Shown in pieces: positions 35,823-44,291 of a stretch of DNA of 64,000 bases. Positions within the stretch are counted from its first letter, which is position 1. Every line of letters starts with the position of its first letter. The notes beneath the pieces are model-generated. The model was not told the origin of the DNA. It made no database searches and worked only from the letters and a program-made list of their open reading frames with translations. Origin of the DNA: Flavobacterium cupreum (GTDB taxonomy: Bacteria > Bacteroidota > Bacteroidia > Flavobacteriales > Flavobacteriaceae); the NCBI RefSeq assembly GCF_003996965.1, contig NZ_QWDM01000005.1:248001-312000 (forward strand). The letters run 5' to 3'. Position numbers and translations under genes: made by a program.

Positions 35823-37022
35823 TTATATAGTTTTTACTTCCGGAGTAACAGCCGTTTCTGTCTTCTTAAACGGAAATACTTTTCGGTAACTGGCAGATCT
35901 CCATAACCATTCGATTGGGCCGTAATTGTATCTGGACAGCCACCATTTGCTTATGAACAGCTGGACAATAAAAATAAAAATCGCTAAGGAAAAGTAAAAC
36001 CAGTAGGGCATTGAATCTCCAATTCCCAAACCGATTCCCGAAAAGATAAAAGCTGCTAAAATATTTTGAACGATATAATTGGTCAATGTCATTTTTCCGC
36101 CTGCACTAAAATAACTGAAAATGGTTTTGAGCTTTCCATTGGTATACAACAGGGAAATTCCTGTAGCTATAAAAATCATAGTACTAAGAACCAGCCAGTA
36201 AAGCGGGTGAAAGATTTTGAAAACAGCAACTTCCTTATAGAAAATAATCAGGTTAAAGCATACGCCAATAATTACAGCGATGGCCAAACTGATCCAGAGT
36301 ATACGGATTAACAGCTTTTTCAGTTCGTGTAAACGATTAAAAAAGTTTATCTTCTGAAGTAAAAAGCCAAAAAGCATACAGGCAAACATGACAATATGTG
36401 CTGTAATAGCATAGCCCGGAATAATGATTTGTTCGTAAAATGAAGCAAGCAGATTAAATTTAAAAAAGTCCAGCAAGTTTCCGGAATGGAACAGTTTTAA
36501 ATATTCAGGATTTGTTGCAATTTCGGGGTGTTCGACCTTATAGCCATTGACATAAGCCATGACAAAAGGAATGGTAAGAACCAGAACACCGGAAATTATG
36601 GCTAATGTTTTTGCAGAACATCTGTAAAACAAAAGCATGACAAGTCCCAGAAAGGCATAATCTTTTAAGATATCGCCAAGCCAGAAAGACGAATTAATAA
36701 AAGCCAGTACAAAAAGTAAAATCATTCTCCACGCAAAAAAAGTGACCGGGTTTTTGCCTTTACTGGCAACATTATCAATTAAAATGGCAAAACCGTAGCC
36801 AAATAACAGTGTCAGTAAAGTCCAGGATTTTGCTGCAAAAAAATAGCGGTTAAACGTCATCAGTACTTCAGATAAAATACTGTGATTGAATTTGCGAGGG
36901 ACGCCGATAAAGAGAAAGTCAGAATAATTTCCGATGGCAACGCCTAAGAGGGCCCAGCCTCTGAGAATATCGACAATAGCAGTTCTTTTACTTTGTTCGA
37001 CGGGATAATAAGAATTTGTCAT
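35823..37022 (-). CDS. DUF418 multi-pass membrane protein
   Basis: This is a 399-residue inner-membrane protein with about ten hydrophobic segments. The N-terminal RTAIVDILRGWALLGVAIGN and the C-terminal MTLTNYIVQNILAAF and GPIEWLWRSASY segments are typical of the DUF418 family (YeiB-like), related to acyltransferase-3-like membrane proteins. The function is unknown. It appears to be monocistronic, and a TACTTTTG -7 element on the minus strand at 37091-37098 could serve it. Confidence 0.88.
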   Translation of the reverse strand: MTNSYYPVEQSKRTAIVDILRGWALLGVAIGNYSDFLFIGVPRKFNHSILSEVLMTFNRYFFAAKSWTLLTLLFGYGFAILIDNVASKGKNPVTFFAWRMILLFVLAFINSSFWLGDILKDYAFLGLVMLLFYRCSAKTLAIISGVLVLTIPFVMAYVNGYKVEHPEIATNPEYLKLFHSGNLLDFFKFNLLASFYEQIIIPGYAITAHIVMFACMLFGFLLQKINFFNRLHELKKLLIRILWISLAIAVIIGVCFNLIIFYKEVAVFKIFHPLYWLVLSTMIFIATGISLLYTNGKLKTIFSYFSAGGKMTLTNYIVQNILAAFIFSGIGLGIGDSMPYWFYFSLAIFIFIVQLFISKWWLSRYNYGPIEWLWRSASYRKVFPFKKTETAVTPEVKTI

Positions 37023-37153
37023 TTGATTAACATTTTTTGTTGCGATTTGACTGATGATTTTAGATAAATTTTAAATTATTCAAACGCAGCCAAAAGTAAG
37101 AAAATTATATAGTCATATGTTTTTATCAGAAAATATATTTCACCAAACAAAAA

Positions 37154-37196
37154 AAGCGGATTATTTTAAAAGAACTTCTCTTAAAATAATCCGCTT
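37154..37196 (-). terminator. Terminator after the threonine dehydrogenase gene
   Basis: A perfect 16-bp stem, AAGCGGATTATTTTAA with its complement, is followed by a T run when read on the minus strand, directly downstream of tdh. Confidence 0.85.
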
Positions 37197-37217
37197 CAAA
37201 CAGTCAGGTTTTTTAAA

Positions 37218-38156
37218 TTACCCTAAATGTTCCAGCATATCTTTAGTCATCGATTCCAGATCAAAAGTATGTTGCCATCCCCAGTCTTTTCTCGCTTCAG
37301 CATCATCGATACTGGCAGGCCAGCTGTCTGCAATTTTCTGACGGAAATCCGGATTGTACGTAATTTCAAATTCGGGAATATGTTTTTTAATCTCCGCAGC
37401 AATTTGAGTTGGAGTAAAACTCATGGCAGCCAGATTGTAGGAGGAGTGTATTTTAATATCTTCCGCCGGAGCCTTCATGATATTGATAGTCGCTTCAATA
37501 GCATCATCCATATACATCATTGGCATTTTGGTTTCAGATGATAAAAAGCATTCGTATTTTTTGTCGGCAATCGCTTTATAAAAAATATCAACAGCATAAT
37601 CCGTAGTTCCGCCGCCCGGAGGAGTAGACCAGCTGATTAAACCCGGATAACGGATGCTTCGAACATCAACACCATAAATGTTATGGTAATATTCGCACCA
37701 TCTTTCTCCTGCCTGCTTACTAATTCCGTAAACAGTAGAAGGCTCCATTATGGTATATTGCGGCGTATTTTCTTTTGGAGTTGTCGGGCCAAAAACGGCA
37801 ATACTGGATGGCCAGAAAATTTTTTGGATTTTCTTCGCTTTCGCCAGATTCAGAACATGAAATAATGAGTTCATATTCAGGTCCCAGGCAAATGCCGGAT
37901 TCTTTTCGGCCGTAGCAGACAAAAGTGCCGCCATTAAATAAATATCCGTAATCTTATGTACTTCAACAAGATGTTCAATTTGATTGAAATCTAAAGCATT
38001 GACCACTTCAAAAGGTCCGGAATTAACAACGTCTGTGTTTAATTTTCGGATATCAGAAGCGATAACATTTTCCGTTCCGTATAATTTGCGAAGCTTTTGG
38101 GTCAGTTCAGTCCCAATCTGACCGCATGCCCCAATGATCAATATTTTTGGATTCAT
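37218..38156 (-). CDS. tdh: L-threonine 3-dehydrogenase, short-chain (epimerase-like) type
   Basis: This is a 312-residue cytoplasmic NAD-dependent enzyme that oxidises threonine to 2-amino-3-oxobutyrate. It belongs to the SDR type known from Flavobacterium frigidimaris and not to the zinc-dependent type. The Rossmann motif is IIGACGQIGTEL, the catalytic pair YxxxK is YGISKQAGERW, and GLISWSTPPGGGTTDYAVD is a hallmark of this branch that separates it from true UDP-sugar epimerases. The frame is open upstream to 38195, but the ATG at 38156 gives the standard N-terminus and lies close behind a -7 element. Confidence 0.9.
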   Translation of the reverse strand: MNPKILIIGACGQIGTELTQKLRKLYGTENVIASDIRKLNTDVVNSGPFEVVNALDFNQIEHLVEVHKITDIYLMAALLSATAEKNPAFAWDLNMNSLFHVLNLAKAKKIQKIFWPSSIAVFGPTTPKENTPQYTIMEPSTVYGISKQAGERWCEYYHNIYGVDVRSIRYPGLISWSTPPGGGTTDYAVDIFYKAIADKKYECFLSSETKMPMMYMDDAIEATINIMKAPAEDIKIHSSYNLAAMSFTPTQIAAEIKKHIPEFEITYNPDFRQKIADSWPASIDDAEARKDWGWQHTFDLESMTKDMLEHLG

Positions 38157-38175
38157 TTGTTTCGATTTAGTATTG

Positions 38176-38183
38176 CAAATATA
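38176..38183 (-). promoter_or_regulatory. -7 promoter element of tdh
   Basis: The minus strand reads TATATTTG (TAnnTTTG), about 20 bp before the ATG at 38156; this supports the shorter start. Confidence 0.5.
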
Positions 38184-38283
38184 ACGTTTTCGCAAATAAT
38201 TTTACTTTTCCGGAGGTCAAATTATAAATTTAACAATGATAAAGATGCTTTTTTGGATTATTCTTCGTTGAGGCTTTTAATTG

Positions 38284-38430
38284 TTTAACCGCAAAGCACG
38301 CAAAGATTTTTATCTTGCAGTACGTTTAAAAAACGCAAAGTTCGCAAAGCTAGATGTTGAACCAGCTTTGCGAACTTTGCGTTTTATAAGACGGCTTAAT
38401 TTAAAAATCTTTGCGTGCTTTGCGGTTAAA
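38284..38430. repeat. Nested hairpin element, family B, with perfect arms
   Basis: This is the best-kept family B copy. The outer arms (38284-38312 and 38402-38430) are a perfect 29-bp inverted repeat starting TTTAACCGCAAAGCACGCAA. The inner arms (38330-38351 and 38364-38385) are a perfect 22-bp inverted repeat of CGCAAAG units. It lies between two divergent genes, so it cannot be serving as a terminator for convergent units. Confidence 0.92.
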
Positions 38431-38449
38431 TTTTCCGCACACAGAGGAA

Positions 38450-38497
38450 TAATCTGTTTAATCTGTGATCCCGATAGCTATCGGGAGTGGCAAAAAA
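38450..38497. repeat. Family A arm carrying the CGATAGCTATCG palindrome
   Basis: The sequence reads AATCTGTG, then an 18-bp perfect palindrome TCCCGATAGCTATCGGGA (38469-38486) preceded by A, then GTGGCAAAAAAA. The plain family A arm at 2780 reads AATCTGTGGCAAAAAAA, so the palindrome appears as an insertion flanked by a GTG duplication. Confidence 0.75.
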
Positions 38498-38559
38498 AGC
38501 AACCATGATTTATAGAATCTTTAGCAAAAAACAGAATTCGTAATTGTAAATTTACTTTG

Positions 38560-38567
38560 TAACTTTG
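38560..38567 (+). promoter_or_regulatory. -7 promoter element of the lipoprotein-mfd unit
   Basis: TAACTTTG matches TAnnTTTG. Its distance to the ATG at 38587 (19 bp) fits that start better than the ATG at 38575. Confidence 0.45.
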
Positions 38568-38586
38568 TAGCTTAATGTTTTACCAA

Positions 38587-39195
38587 ATGAAATATAAAAT
38601 ATCTCTTTTTCTACTGTTGATTTTTGTACTCAATTCCTGTCAGGGTGAAGATGAAAAACGCCGTGCAGCGTACGAAAAAGAAGCTAAAAAAAAGGAAGTC
38701 ATCTTTAATAACATCAATAAAGGCTGGGTTTTTATTGATGAACCGATCAATGAAGTCTCGGAGCAGAACGCAGCAGTCTGGACAGAATGGCGTGATTTTT
38801 TAAAAGAAATCGGTGAAAAACCGAGGAAAACAATTGGGGCATTTCAGAAAAAATCGGCTGCAATTGCCCGGAAAGCACTGCTTTTAAACAATAATATTCC
38901 GGGACAATTCAATCAGCCTCAGATAAAAAGCAGAATTTCAATTTTGATCACCAAAATTAAAATGATGGACCTTTTTATTCATCTGAACCAGATTCCCGAT
39001 GAGAAAGTGATTTTTTTAATCGGTGAAATCAATAAAGAATTAGTTTCCCTGGAAAGACAAATGGACAAAGTTGTCGAAAAAGCCAAAATCCCCAAAGAAG
39101 AAGGAGAAGCAGATTTCCTTCGAATGTTAGATACAACAAGGGCGATTCCGAATTCGGCGCCGCCACTAGATCAAAATTTACCTAAAGTTGAGTAA
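38587..39195 (+). CDS. Lipoprotein of unknown function upstream of mfd
   Basis: This is a 202-residue predicted lipoprotein (lipobox LNSC, cysteine near residue 18) with a mostly helical mature part that includes charged stretches such as RRAAYEKEAKKKEVIF and a possible coiled coil near residues 130-165. I do not recognise a family function. Its 3' end overlaps the TTG start of mfd by 8 bp, so translation of the two genes is probably coupled although their products act in different compartments. Confidence 0.8.
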   Translation: MKYKISLFLLLIFVLNSCQGEDEKRRAAYEKEAKKKEVIFNNINKGWVFIDEPINEVSEQNAAVWTEWRDFLKEIGEKPRKTIGAFQKKSAAIARKALLLNNNIPGQFNQPQIKSRISILITKIKMMDLFIHLNQIPDEKVIFLIGEINKELVSLERQMDKVVEKAKIPKEEGEADFLRMLDTTRAIPNSAPPLDQNLPKVE

Positions 39196-42100
39196 AAACG
39201 CCTTATATACCCTATATGATAATCTGCCGAAAGCGCAGCAGATTGCCTCAAATTTACTGGAAGAAAACCAGCTAAAAATGCATCTTGGCGGTTTGCTGGG
39301 ATCTGCAGTATCCTTTGTAATACGCTCTGTTTTTAAGAAAACCGAACTGCCTTTTTTAATTGTATTAGATAATAAAGAAGAAGCGGCGTATTACCTGAAT
39401 GACCTGGAACAAATGATTGGCGAACAGGATGTTTTGTTTTATCCCGCATCATTTCGCCGTCCGTATCAGGTAGATGAAACCGATAATGCCAATGTACTGC
39501 TTCGCGCTGAGGTTCTAAACCGGATTAATTCCCGCAAGAAACCGGCGATCATTGTGACGTATCCCGAGGCGCTTTTTGAGAAAGTGGTGACGCGTCAGCA
39601 GCTGGACAAAAACACCTTGAAAGTCGCTTTAAACGATAAAATTTCAATTGATTTTATCAATGAAGTGCTGTTCGAATATGAATTCAAGAGAGTCGATTTT
39701 ATTACAGAACCCGGTGAATTCTCGGTTCGCGGAGGAATTGTCGACGTGTTCTCTTTTTCAAACGATCACCCGTACCGGATTGAATTTTTCGGGAATGAAG
39801 TAGACAGTATCAGAAGTTTCGATGTAGAAACACAGTTGTCGGTAGAAACACATAAAAAAATTACGATTATCCCGAATGTTGAGAACAAGATATTTCAGGA
39901 AAACCGGGAAAGTTTCTTAGATTATATTTCAGAAAAAACGGTTCTTTTTATTCAGAATACAGACGGACTTTTTTCGCAGTTAGACAAACAATTCGCCAGG
40001 GCCGAAGAAGCTTTTGGGAAACTTTCGGGAGAAATTAAACACGCCAGTCCCGAACAGCTGTTCTTAAATCAGGCCTCATTTATAAAAAGAGCATTAGACT
40101 TTTCGGTTGTTGAACTGGCGTCAAAACCAATTTTCAAAACCAGTAAAAAGTTCGAATTTCATATTCTGCCACAGCCTTCCTTCAATAAACAATTTGATTT
40201 ACTACTGAATAATCTGAGTGAGAATCATTTTAACGGCTACAAAAATTATCTGTTTTGTTCGAATGAAACGCAGGCCAAACGTTTTCATGATATTTTTGAA
40301 TCTTTAGACGAAGCCAATTCGGAGAATATTCGAAAACAATATCATACCATCGTATTGCCATTATATCAGGGTTTTATTGATGAGGAGAATCAGATTACAG
40401 CCTATACCGATCACCAGATTTTTGAACGTTACCATAAATTCAACATCAAAAACGGCTATTCGAAAAAACAGAATATTACGCTAAAAGAATTAACCGCACT
40501 TTCGGTTGGGGATTATGTTACGCATATCGATCACGGAATCGGGAAGTTTGGCGGTCTGCAGAAAATTCAGGTGGAAGGCAAAACGCAGGAAGCCATAAAA
40601 TTAGTGTATGCCGACAATGATATTGTGTATGTAAGCATCCATTCGCTTCATAAAATCTCAAAATACAACGGAAAAGACGGAACACCGCCTAAAATTTATA
40701 AACTGGGATCGAACGCCTGGAAAATTTTAAAGCAGAAGACCAAGGCGCGTGTCAAACATATAGCCTTCAATTTGATTCAGCTGTATGCGAAACGCCGTTT
40801 GGAAAAAGGGTTCCAGTTTGCGCCGGACAGTTATTTGCAAAACGAATTAGAAAGTTCCTTCATCTACGAAGACACTCCGGATCAGACCAAATCGACGCAG
40901 GAGGTCAAAGCCGATATGGAAAGCGATCGCCCAATGGACCGTCTGGTCTGCGGTGATGTTGGTTTCGGAAAAACAGAGGTGGCAATTCGTGCCGCTTTTA
41001 AAGCCGTAGACAACAGCAAACAAGTCGCAGTCCTGGTTCCGACCACTATTTTGGCGTACCAGCATTACAGAACTTTTACCGAGAGATTAAAAGATATGCC
41101 GGTTTCTATTGGATATCTAAACCGATTTAGAACCGCGAAACAAAAAGCACAAACCTTAAAAGATTTAGCCGAAGGAAAACTGGATATCGTAATCGGAACA
41201 CACCAATTAGTCAACAAAAATGTGGTTTTTAAAGACCTTGGTTTACTGATTGTCGATGAAGAGCAAAAGTTTGGCGTAAACGTTAAAGACAAGCTCAAAA
41301 CGATTGCAGCCAATGTCGATACGCTTACCTTAACGGCAACGCCAATTCCGAGAACACTTCAGTTTTCGTTAATGGCAGCCAGGGATTTATCGGTGATTAC
41401 GACGCCTCCGCCCAATCGTTATCCAATAGAAACCAATGTGGTTGGTTTTAATGAAGAAATAATTCGTGATGCGATTTCGTATGAAATTCAGCGTAACGGC
41501 CAGGTTTTCTTTATCAACAACCGAATCGAAAATATTAAGGAAGTAGCCGGAATGATTCAGCGACTGGTGCCAAACGCCAGGGTAGGAATTGGTCACGGAC
41601 AGATGGAAGGCGCTAAACTTGAAGAATTGATGTTGGGTTTCATGAACGGGGATTTTGATGTCCTGGTTGCAACCACAATCATCGAAAGCGGTCTGGATGT
41701 ACCCAATGCAAATACGATCTTTATCAATAATGCCAACAATTTCGGATTATCAGACCTGCATCAGATGCGAGGCAGGGTAGGGCGCAGCAATAAAAAAGCC
41801 TTCTGCTATTTTATCTGCCCTCCATATTCCTCCATGACCGAAGATGCCAGAAAACGTATACAGGCGCTGGAGCAATTTAGCGAACTCGGAAGCGGATTCA
41901 ATATTGCCATGAAAGATCTTGAAATTCGTGGTGCCGGAGATTTATTAGGCGGGGAACAAAGCGGTTTCATCAACGAAATTGGTTTTGATACCTACCAGAA
42001 GATCATGAACGAAGCTATCGAAGAATTAAAAGAAAACGAATTCAGGGATTTGTATCCGGAAGAGAATGATATTGAAACGAAGGAATACGTAAAAGATTTA

Positions 42101-42553
42101 CAAATCGATACAGATTTTGAGCTGTTGTTTTCCGATGAATATATCAATAATGTCACCGAACGTCTGAGTTTATACAATGAGCTGGGCAGTGTGAAAAATG
42201 AAGCCGAACTGGTTATCTTCCAAAACAAATTAATTGACCGTTTCGGACCAATGCCGTCGCGTGCGAATGCGCTGATGAACAGTATTCGCATCAAATGGAT
42301 TGCCACTGCGGTTGGTATTGAAAAACTAGTGATGAAAAAAGGCAAAATGATTGGTTATTTCGTCTCCGATCAACAGTCTGATTATTATCAGTCCAAACGT
42401 TTCCATAAGATGATAAAATTTGTGCAGACACACAGTAATCTTTGTACAATGAAAGAAAAACACACACCAAACGGCTTGCGTCTTTTATTGACTTTTGAGA
42501 ATGTGAAATCGACCAAAAGAGCTTTGGAGTTGATGGAAATGTTGGAAGTGTAA
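39188..42553 (+). CDS. mfd: Transcription-repair coupling factor Mfd
   Basis: This is a 1121-residue cytoplasmic DNA translocase that removes stalled RNA polymerase and recruits UvrA. The N-terminal UvrB-like region (FYPASFRRPYQVDETD), the RNA-polymerase-interacting CarD-like domain (VGDYVTHIDHGIGKFGG near residue 440), and the RecG-like motor with Walker A GDVGFGKTEVA near 588 and DEEQKFGV near 697 are in the usual order, followed by the TRCF C-terminal domain. The start is a TTG at 39188 overlapping the previous gene; MSKNALYTLYD is a sensible N-terminus and no closer ATG fits. Confidence 0.95.
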   Translation: MSKNALYTLYDNLPKAQQIASNLLEENQLKMHLGGLLGSAVSFVIRSVFKKTELPFLIVLDNKEEAAYYLNDLEQMIGEQDVLFYPASFRRPYQVDETDNANVLLRAEVLNRINSRKKPAIIVTYPEALFEKVVTRQQLDKNTLKVALNDKISIDFINEVLFEYEFKRVDFITEPGEFSVRGGIVDVFSFSNDHPYRIEFFGNEVDSIRSFDVETQLSVETHKKITIIPNVENKIFQENRESFLDYISEKTVLFIQNTDGLFSQLDKQFARAEEAFGKLSGEIKHASPEQLFLNQASFIKRALDFSVVELASKPIFKTSKKFEFHILPQPSFNKQFDLLLNNLSENHFNGYKNYLFCSNETQAKRFHDIFESLDEANSENIRKQYHTIVLPLYQGFIDEENQITAYTDHQIFERYHKFNIKNGYSKKQNITLKELTALSVGDYVTHIDHGIGKFGGLQKIQVEGKTQEAIKLVYADNDIVYVSIHSLHKISKYNGKDGTPPKIYKLGSNAWKILKQKTKARVKHIAFNLIQLYAKRRLEKGFQFAPDSYLQNELESSFIYEDTPDQTKSTQEVKADMESDRPMDRLVCGDVGFGKTEVAIRAAFKAVDNSKQVAVLVPTTILAYQHYRTFTERLKDMPVSIGYLNRFRTAKQKAQTLKDLAEGKLDIVIGTHQLVNKNVVFKDLGLLIVDEEQKFGVNVKDKLKTIAANVDTLTLTATPIPRTLQFSLMAARDLSVITTPPPNRYPIETNVVGFNEEIIRDAISYEIQRNGQVFFINNRIENIKEVAGMIQRLVPNARVGIGHGQMEGAKLEELMLGFMNGDFDVLVATTIIESGLDVPNANTIFINNANNFGLSDLHQMRGRVGRSNKKAFCYFICPPYSSMTEDARKRIQALEQFSELGSGFNIAMKDLEIRGAGDLLGGEQSGFINEIGFDTYQKIMNEAIEELKENEFRDLYPEENDIETKEYVKDLQIDTDFELLFSDEYINNVTERLSLYNELGSVKNEAELVIFQNKLIDRFGPMPSRANALMNSIRIKWIATAVGIEKLVMKKGKMIGYFVSDQQSDYYQSKRFHKMIKFVQTHSNLCTMKEKHTPNGLRLLLTFENVKSTKRALELMEMLEV

Positions 42554-42720
42554 AGTTTAATTGTAGAAAACGATTTCAAAATTAAGAACATTGTTTAAAG
42601 AGCATTGTTTTTGAGGTAAATTATACTATAGTTTTTATCTTTATCATTATTGAGTATTTTAATTTCAGTTAAATTGTTCTTTAAGGCTCTAGTTTATTAA
42701 CAATTTCAAAAATGTATTTT

Positions 42721-42750
42721 TATCCTACCCGCATTTATGCGGGTAGGATA
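42721..42750. promoter_or_regulatory. Perfect 13-bp inverted repeat upstream of the Doc cassette
   Basis: TATCCTACCCGCA and its exact complement flank a TTTA loop and end 27 bp before the start of the DNA-binding protein gene. The GC-rich core (CTACCCGC) stands out in very AT-rich DNA. The strand downstream carries an A run, not a T run, so a terminator is unlikely; an operator for self-regulation is the better guess. Confidence 0.55.
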
Positions 42751-42777
42751 AAAAAGTTATTAACAAAATTTTGATTA

Positions 42778-43779
42778 ATGAAAGATTTGACAGTTTCTAA
42801 TATAGATAGACAAAACATATTAAATAATAATGTTGTGTTAGACAACTTAAGAATTTATGTTGGTGCTCCAGGTATGTTTTTTCTAGAAGAATACAAATAT
42901 ACAAAGCAACAAATATCCGAGTTTTATCAGATAGATGTTGCAACTATTGAAAGATATTTAGACGGTAATGAAAAAGAATTAAAACATAACGGATATTTAG
43001 TTTTAAAGGGAAAAAATTTAAAAGAATTTAAAATTCAATTTGGTCATATACTTAACTTATCTAGTAAAACTGCACAATTAGGGGTATTTAACTTTAGATC
43101 TTTTTTAAATTTAGGAATGCTTTTGGTTGAGAGTGAGATGGCTAAGGCTTTAAGAAGTAAAATTTTGGATATAGTTATTGATACTTTAAATGAGAAGTCG
43201 GGGGGATCAACAAAATATATAAATCAAAGAGATGAGGATTTCTTAAATACAATTTTGAAAGAACCTCATTACAGAAAAGAATTTACTCAAGCTTTGAATC
43301 TTTACTTAGATCTAGGGAATGTTAAGTATTCCATTTATACTAGCAAAATTTATGAATGTATATTTAAAGAAAATGCTGTAGAATATAAAAAAATCTTAAA
43401 TATTAGTGAAAAAGAAAACGCTAGAGATACAATGTATGCAGAGGTATTAAAATTAATTGCATCATTCGAGAGTGGTTTAGCATATGAAATGAAAAAAAAA
43501 TCAGAAGTCTTAAATAGAAAATTAACTAAAAGTGAAATGGATTCATTATTACAAGAATTTTATAAACATCCACTTTTTGTACCTCTGATAGAAGATGCAA
43601 GAACTAAAATGGCTAGCCGTGATTATGGTTTTAGAAAGATATTTCATGATAATCTAAAAAATTATATTGATTCAGTTTCTAAGTCCGATTTTGATAGATT
43701 TTTAGGAGAAAAAAGCAAAGCTTTGGAAAAAAGAATAGATGAGAATATAGATGTTTTTAAAAGATTAAAAAACAGGTAA
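42778..43779 (+). CDS. RhuM/Bro-like DNA-binding protein, probable antitoxin partner of Doc
   Basis: This is a 333-residue protein. The first half has a helix-turn-helix-like segment, KYTKQQISEFYQIDVATIER at about residues 41-60, followed by KNLKEFKIQ and VFNFRSFLNLGMLLVES near 110. This layout resembles the RhuM or Bro-N type of DNA-binding domain, although the match is by eye. The second half is helical and charged. It is directly followed, with no gap, by a Doc toxin gene, so it is probably the antitoxin or regulator. The DNA is clearly richer in A and T than the flanking genes, which suggests acquisition. Confidence 0.65.
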   Translation: MKDLTVSNIDRQNILNNNVVLDNLRIYVGAPGMFFLEEYKYTKQQISEFYQIDVATIERYLDGNEKELKHNGYLVLKGKNLKEFKIQFGHILNLSSKTAQLGVFNFRSFLNLGMLLVESEMAKALRSKILDIVIDTLNEKSGGSTKYINQRDEDFLNTILKEPHYRKEFTQALNLYLDLGNVKYSIYTSKIYECIFKENAVEYKKILNISEKENARDTMYAEVLKLIASFESGLAYEMKKKSEVLNRKLTKSEMDSLLQEFYKHPLFVPLIEDARTKMASRDYGFRKIFHDNLKNYIDSVSKSDFDRFLGEKSKALEKRIDENIDVFKRLKNR

Positions 43780-44214
43780 ATGATATTTATATACTTTGAT
43801 TTTGATTATGCTATTCGAGAACATGATTATATTATAGCTCATTCAGGAGGATTAGCAGGAGGTAAAGATTTAGGAGCTTTAAATGCTACTTTAGATTTTG
43901 TCCAAGATGATCTTTACTACCCATCTTTAGAAGATAAGGTTTCGTATTTGTTTTATTCGATTAATAAAAATCATGCTTTTAACGATGGAAATAAAAGATC
44001 TTCAATAGCACTTAGTGCTTATTTCTTAGAAATTAATGGTCTTGGATATATTGTTGAAAAATTTATTAGAATAATGGAAAATGTTGCAGTCGATGTAGCT
44101 GACAATTTAATAGATAGAGATTTGTTAAATGAAATAATAAGCTCAATAATTTATGAAGAAGATTTTAGTTATGATTTAAAATTAAAAATTATTACTGCAA
44201 AAACTACAACTTAA
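43780..44214 (+). CDS. doc: Death-on-curing (Doc/Fic) family toxin
   Basis: This is a 144-residue Fic-fold protein of the Doc branch, which phosphorylates EF-Tu and blocks translation. The active-site motif is HAFNDGNKRSS near residue 68, matching HxFxxxNKR. HSGGLAGGKDLGALNATLDF and YYPSLEDKVSYLFYSI upstream of it are typical of the family. The ATG follows the stop of the preceding gene without any gap, so the two are co-translated. No separate Phd-type antitoxin is present; the upstream DNA-binding protein takes that place. Confidence 0.92.
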   Translation: MIFIYFDFDYAIREHDYIIAHSGGLAGGKDLGALNATLDFVQDDLYYPSLEDKVSYLFYSINKNHAFNDGNKRSSIALSAYFLEINGLGYIVEKFIRIMENVAVDVADNLIDRDLLNEIISSIIYEEDFSYDLKLKIITAKTTT

Positions 44215-44238
44215 GTTTGTTGAATTTTAAAATAATGA

Positions 44239-44270
44239 AAAAGGCGTATGAAATTTTCATACGCCTTTAA
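44239..44270. terminator. Terminator between the Doc cassette and the amylase gene
   Basis: AAAGGCGTATGAAA pairs perfectly with TTTCATACGCCTTT around a minimal loop and is followed by T-rich sequence on the plus strand; A-rich sequence on the other side lets it work for the convergent amylase gene as well. Confidence 0.8.
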
Positions 44271-44291
44271 TTTTTTAAGACAAAAACAGAA

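Noticed and set aside
37218-38156. UDP-glucose 4-epimerase
   Set aside because: The STPPGGGTTDYAVD segment and the 312-residue length fit the SDR-type threonine dehydrogenase better.
42721-42750. Palindrome as terminator of mfd
   Set aside because: It lies about 170 bp after the mfd stop and is followed by an A run and not a T run on the plus strand.
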